Origin: DATNNN01 sp035601815
GTDB taxonomy: Bacteria; Pseudomonadota; Alphaproteobacteria; Rhizobiales; Xanthobacteraceae
Reading direction: 5' to 3'
DNA length: 10,160 nt
NCBI GenBank assembly: GCA_035601815.1
Contig: DATNNN010000066.1
Location: forward strand, 1-10,160
The translations under genes were made by a program, and so were the position numbers. Below the pieces are notes generated by a model. It saw only the letters and a program-made list of their open reading frames with translations, made no database searches and was not told where the DNA came from. Of the stretch, positions 6,658 to 10,160 are shown one piece after another; the first letter of the stretch is position 1, and every line of letters starts with the position of its first letter.

Positions 6658-8917
6658 AGATCGCCACGCCGCTCGCCGCGGCGAACGCGCCAAGCTCTTG
6701 GCGAATGGACGCGCCGGCCCCGCTGCCCAGCAGCGGCTCGAGGAATTTCTGCGCGGCGGCCACGTCGAGGCTGAGGATCATGGCTTTGACCGGCCCGATC
6801 GCCGCCGGCGAAAGCGAGAGCGAGCGGTAGCCGAGCGCCAGAAGCGCCAGCGCCTCGAGCGGCCGCGACGCGAGCTCGCCGCAAAGCGCCACCGGCATGC
6901 CCTTGGCGCGGCCGGCGTCGGCAACCCGCTTCAGCGCCCGCAGCACAGGCGCCGACAATGGATCGAAGCGGTCGGCAACGCGGGCATTACCGCGGTCGGC
7001 GGCAAACAGGAATTGCACGAGGTCGTTGGAACCCACCGACAGAAAATCCACCCGGTCGAGTATCTCGTCCAGCGCGAACAAGAGCGACGGTACCTCCACC
7101 ATCACGCCGAGGTGGATCAGATCGGGCAGCTCGTGCTTGTGGCGGCGAAGATGCGTGAGCTCCTGCTCCACCAGCTTTCGCGCCTGGTCGAACTCCTCCA
7201 CCGCCGACACCATAGGGAACATGATGCGTAGCTCGCGCCCGGCGGCCGCCCGCATCAGGGCGCGCAACTGAATGCGGAGCAGCGCCGGCCGATCGAGCCC
7301 AAGCCGCAGCGCGCGCCAGCCGAGCGCCGGATTTTCCTCCTCGACCACGCGCATGTACGGCAGGATCTTGTCGCCGCCGATGTCCAGCGTGCGGAAGGTC
7401 ACGGGCTTGCCGTCCGCGCCGTCGAGAACGGCGCGATAGAAGCGATGCTGCGCGTCGGTGCGCGGCAGGTTGGCGGAGATCATGAACTGCAGTTCGGTGC
7501 GGAAAAGCCCGATGCCGTCGGCGCCAGTCTCGGCGATGTGCGGCACGTCGACGAGGAGGCCGGCGTTGATGAACAGATTCACCTGCTCGCCGTCCTTGCT
7601 CACGGCCCTCTGGTCCTTGAGCTCGGCGTAGCGCGCCTGCCGGCGCGCGCGCAGGCGTACTTTCTCGACGTAGGCGGCCTCGAGACCGGCCGGCGGCCGC
7701 ACGTGAATCTCGCCCGCCTCGCCATCGACGATGATCGCGTCGTTGGGATCGACAAGCCCGGTGGCATTGGCGACCTGGCCGACTGTGGCAACGCCGAGCG
7801 CGCGCGCGACGATGACCACGTGGCTGGTGGGCGCGCCCTCCTCGAGCACGAGGCCGCGCAGCTTGCTGCGGTCGAAATCGAGAAGCGCTGCCGGGCTCAT
7901 GTTGCGCGCGACAATAATGGCGTGGTCGGGCAGCTCGACCTTGCGCTGGGTGTCCTCGCCCACGAGCTCGATCAGGAGCCGATGCGCGAGGTCGTCGAGG
8001 TCATGCAGGCGCTCGAGCAGGAACGGATCGATCTGCCGCTGCATGCGCGCGCGCGTATCGGACTGCACGCGCTCGACCGCGGCCTCGGCGGTGAGGCCGG
8101 TCATTACCGCCTCGCGCAGCTTGTGGATCCAGCCGCGGTCGTGGGCGAACATGCGGTAGGCCTCGATCACGTCGCGGTGCTCGCCGGCGCGCGCCATGCC
8201 CTCTCCCTCCAGCATGAGGTCGATGGAGGCGCGCAGCGTGTCGATCGCCTGGTCGAGACGGCCGAGCTCTCGCTGCGCGTCATCGGCGACGAAGTTCTTC
8301 ACCTGCACCCGCGGCTCGTGCAGCACGACACGACCGAGGCCGATGCCCTCGGCGAAGGCAGCGCCCTTGGCCGTCACCGGCCGCCGCGCCGCGGGTTCGG
8401 CGCCGGGTTTAGCCAGCGCCGAGAGATCGCCCGAGGCGATCATCTCGGCAAGCACCATGGCGGTGGTCTGCAGCGCCTCGACTTCCTCCTCGGAATAGGT
8501 GCGGTGGGCGCGGTTCTGCACCACCAGCACGCCGAGCGTGTCGCCGGCGCGCAGCACCGGCACGCCGAGAAAGGCGTGATAGATCTCCTCGCCGGTCTCC
8601 GGCTTATAGGAGAACGACGGGTGTGACTGCGCGTCCGGGAGGTTGACGGGCTCCGCCTCGCGCGCCACGAGGCCAACGAGGCCCTCGCCCGGCTTCAGCA
8701 CGGTCAGGTGGACGGCGGTTCGGCTCAGACCTTCGGTGGCGTAGAGCTCGAGGCTGCCGTCGACGCGCAGCACATAGACCGAGCAGACCTCCGCCACCAT
8801 GTTGGCGGCGATCAGCACCACGATCTTGTCGAGCCGCTCCTGCGCGCTGACCGGCTCCGCCATCACCTCGCGGAGGCGGCGGAGCAGCACACGCGGGCCG
8901 CCGAGCGCGCCTCGCAT
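6656..8917 (-). CDS. ptsP: Phosphoenolpyruvate-protein phosphotransferase EI-Ntr
   Basis: First enzyme of the nitrogen-related phosphotransferase system: it takes phosphate from phosphoenolpyruvate on a histidine and passes it to NPr, then EIIA-Ntr, a regulatory cascade rather than a sugar importer. The 753 residues comprise an N-terminal GAF sensory domain (about 27-165, ending in the helix EALQTTAMVLAEMI), a linker, the NPr-binding helical domain (about 180-300), the phosphohistidine domain with EEGAPTSHVVIVAR (His366), and the PEP-binding TIM barrel with LFRTELQFM (Arg473), RTLDIGGDK (509-517), VMVEVPS, SVGSNDLVQFLFAADRGN and the catalytic LCGE (Cys679). The GAF domain separates it from sugar-type PtsI; in EI-Ntr this domain responds to glutamine and 2-oxoglutarate. 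Start 8917 has AGGA 9 nt upstream and the family opening MRGALGGPRVLLRRLREVM. NPr and EIIA-Ntr genes are not in the window. Confidence 0.97.
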   Translation of the reverse strand: MRGALGGPRVLLRRLREVMAEPVSAQERLDKIVVLIAANMVAEVCSVYVLRVDGSLELYATEGLSRTAVHLTVLKPGEGLVGLVAREAEPVNLPDAQSHPSFSYKPETGEEIYHAFLGVPVLRAGDTLGVLVVQNRAHRTYSEEEVEALQTTAMVLAEMIASGDLSALAKPGAEPAARRPVTAKGAAFAEGIGLGRVVLHEPRVQVKNFVADDAQRELGRLDQAIDTLRASIDLMLEGEGMARAGEHRDVIEAYRMFAHDRGWIHKLREAVMTGLTAEAAVERVQSDTRARMQRQIDPFLLERLHDLDDLAHRLLIELVGEDTQRKVELPDHAIIVARNMSPAALLDFDRSKLRGLVLEEGAPTSHVVIVARALGVATVGQVANATGLVDPNDAIIVDGEAGEIHVRPPAGLEAAYVEKVRLRARRQARYAELKDQRAVSKDGEQVNLFINAGLLVDVPHIAETGADGIGLFRTELQFMISANLPRTDAQHRFYRAVLDGADGKPVTFRTLDIGGDKILPYMRVVEEENPALGWRALRLGLDRPALLRIQLRALMRAAAGRELRIMFPMVSAVEEFDQARKLVEQELTHLRRHKHELPDLIHLGVMVEVPSLLFALDEILDRVDFLSVGSNDLVQFLFAADRGNARVADRFDPLSAPVLRALKRVADAGRAKGMPVALCGELASRPLEALALLALGYRSLSLSPAAIGPVKAMILSLDVAAAQKFLEPLLGSGAGASIRQELGAFAAASGVAI

Positions 8918-8940
8918 TAGGCTGCATCCTTTTTGTGCCC

Positions 8941-8956
8941 GGGCGCCGCGCCGCCC
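8941..8956. repeat. Small GC-rich inverted repeat in the ptsP leader
   Basis: GGGCG (8941-8945) pairs with CGCCC (8952-8956) around a 6-base loop, between the lysC terminator and the ptsP ribosome-binding site. No T-run follows. It could be leader structure or chance at this base composition. I see no clear -35/-10 pair for ptsP in the remaining bases. Confidence 0.25.
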
Positions 8957-8969
8957 GATGAATCCTCGG

Positions 8970-9000
8970 AAAAACCCCGCGCGGGAGCCAGGCCCGCGCG
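8970..9000 (-). terminator. Intrinsic terminator after lysC
   Basis: On the minus strand CGCGCGGG (9000-8993), loop CCTGGCT and CCCGCGCG (8985-8978) form a perfect 8-bp GC stem, followed by GGG and TTTTT (8974-8970). It begins 51 bases after the lysC stop codon and ends 52 bases before the ptsP start, so it should end the lysC transcript. ptsP would then need its own promoter or readthrough. Confidence 0.8.
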
Positions 9001-9051
9001 CCGGCTACTGCAGCCCGAAAGCCTCAACCCAAAAGCTCGTGCGTCGCGCCT

Positions 9052-10160
9052 TCATTGGTCGAGCCCATATACAGAATGCAAAGTCCGTACCGCAAGCTCC
9101 GTGTGGGCGGCATCGATGAGGAGCGAAATCTTGATCTCGGAGGTGGTGATGGCGCGGATATTGATGTTGCGCTCGGCCAGCGCCTTGAATGCGGTGGCGG
9201 CGACGCCGGCGTGGCTGCGCATGCCCACCCCGATGACCGAGACCTTGGCCACTTCGCTGGAGCCTTCGACGTTGGCAAATCCGACCTTGCCCTTGATCTT
9301 GCCGAGCACTTCCTTGGCCCGCGCATAGTCGGCGGTCGGCACGGTGAAGGTGATGTCCGTGTGCGCTCCGTCGGCGGAGATGATCTGCACAATCATGTCC
9401 ACGTTGATATTGGCGTCGGCGAGCGGCCCGAACAGCGCGGCGGCCACCCCCGGCTTGTCGGCAACCCGGCGGATCGAGATTTGCGCCTCGTCCTTGGAGA
9501 AGGCAATGCCGGTGACGCTGTGACTTTCCACGATCTCCTCCTCGTCGCAAATGAGTGTGCCGATCGGATCGCCCTTGGACCGCGGCGTCTCCGGCGGATG
9601 GAAGCTCGAGCGCACCAATAGGCGCACCTTGCGCTGCATGGCGAGCTCCACCGAGCGCACCTGCAGCACCTTGGCGCCGAGGGAGGCCATTTCCAGCATC
9701 TCCTCGTAGGCGACCTTATCCAGCCGCCGCGCCTTCATCTCCACGTTGGGGTCGGTGGTATAGACGCCGTCCACGTCGGTGTAGATGTCGCAGCGGTCCG
9801 CGTGCACCGCGGCGGCGATCGCGACGGCGCTCGTGTCGGAGCCGCCGCGGCCGAGCGTGGTGATGCGGCCCGTGTCGCGGCAGATACCCTGGAAGCCCGC
9901 CACCACCGCCACCTCGCGGCGCTCCTTGAAGCGCTTGATCAGCTCCTCGCCGTTCACTTCAACGATGCGGGCGGCGCCGTGGGCGTTGTCGGTGACGATC
10001 GGCAGTTGCCAGCCCTGCCACGAGCGGGCGGTGACCCCCATGTCCTGCAGCACGATGGCGAGCAGGCCCGCGGTCACCTGCTCGCCGGAGGACACCACCG
10101 CGTCGTACTCGCGGGCGTCGTGCAGCGGAGCCGCCTCGCGGCACCATTGCACGAGCTGGT
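9052..10160 (-). CDS. lysC: Aspartate kinase, 5' end outside window
   Basis: Phosphorylates L-aspartate with ATP, the first step toward lysine, methionine, threonine and diaminopimelate. 368 residues are visible; about 50 N-terminal residues, including the KFGGTSV nucleotide-site motif, lie beyond the right end (estimated from family length). Reading enters mid-frame at QLVQWCREAAPLHD. Seen: SSGEQVTAGL, the kinase core GFQGICRDTGRITTLGRGGSDTSA (spread over one loop) and DRCDIYTDVDGVYTTDPN, which bind substrate and ATP. The C-terminus holds two ACT domains: ISIRRVADKPGVAAALFGPL and VAKVSVIGVGMRSHAGVAATAF, ending in SLLIDAAHTELAVRTLHSVYG. This is the single-polypeptide, feedback-inhibited monofunctional type, with no homoserine dehydrogenase fused. 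Whether an internal start yields a separate ACT-only beta subunit, as in Bacillus and Corynebacterium, cannot be decided here. A strong terminator follows. Confidence 0.97.
   Translation of the reverse strand, partial: QLVQWCREAAPLHDAREYDAVVSSGEQVTAGLLAIVLQDMGVTARSWQGWQLPIVTDNAHGAARIVEVNGEELIKRFKERREVAVVAGFQGICRDTGRITTLGRGGSDTSAVAIAAAVHADRCDIYTDVDGVYTTDPNVEMKARRLDKVAYEEMLEMASLGAKVLQVRSVELAMQRKVRLLVRSSFHPPETPRSKGDPIGTLICDEEEIVESHSVTGIAFSKDEAQISIRRVADKPGVAAALFGPLADANINVDMIVQIISADGAHTDITFTVPTADYARAKEVLGKIKGKVGFANVEGSSEVAKVSVIGVGMRSHAGVAATAFKALAERNINIRAITTSEIKISLLIDAAHTELAVRTLHSVYGLDQ

Noticed and set aside
6649..6693. Earlier prfA start at 6693
   Set aside because: It would overlap ptsP, lacks a suitable ribosome-binding site and adds a basic, non-family N-terminus; 6648 fits family length and has GAGG at 5 nt.
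7445..8626. 393-residue open frame on the plus strand opposite ptsP
   Set aside because: Antisense shadow of ptsP with the same composition bias and no domain.
1..10160. Mobile element, CRISPR array, toxin-antitoxin pair, phage gene or defence system
   Set aside because: I looked for transposase, integrase, recombinase and nuclease motifs, regularly spaced repeats and small paired genes; none is present. All coding space is taken by recognised core genes.

Overview
This G+C-rich window looks like chromosomal DNA of an alphaproteobacterium, most likely a Hyphomicrobiales (rhizobia-like) species. The basis is an EI-Ntr type PtsP, an alphaproteobacterial DUF4167 protein and the order lysC, ptsP, prfA, prmC, DUF4167, clpB, which I recall as recurrent in that group. 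No database search was possible, so the taxonomy is inference. I see no mobile element, CRISPR array, convincing tRNA or rRNA.

All genes but one read on the minus strand, so transcription runs from the right end to the left. From the right: lysC (aspartokinase, 5' end outside the window) stops at 9052 and is followed by a strong intrinsic terminator at 8970-9000. Next comes a tight cluster: ptsP (8917-6656), prfA (6648-5569, 7 bp gap) and prmC (5572-4694, ATGA overlap). prfA encodes release factor RF1, and prmC encodes the methyltransferase that modifies the RF1 GGQ glutamine, so enzyme and substrate are translationally linked. A 378-bp gap with several small inverted repeats follows, then a DUF4167 gene (4315-3455) with an Arg/Gly-rich start, a conserved helical core and a Gln/Pro/His-rich tail.

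The only plus-strand gene, 2675-3454, encodes a stand-alone MOSC-domain protein. It converges on the DUF4167 gene with stop codons directly abutting and diverges from clpB. clpB (2531 to beyond base 1) encodes the ClpB disaggregase and is cut off near its C-terminus. Upstream of it lies a candidate alphaproteobacterial RpoH heat-shock promoter.

The region is mostly core housekeeping: amino-acid biosynthesis, nitrogen-PTS signalling, translation termination and protein disaggregation. I found no clear new multi-gene system. The least explained parts are the DUF4167 protein, the hairpin cluster at 4554-4657 upstream of it, and the MOSC gene lodged between DUF4167 and clpB.
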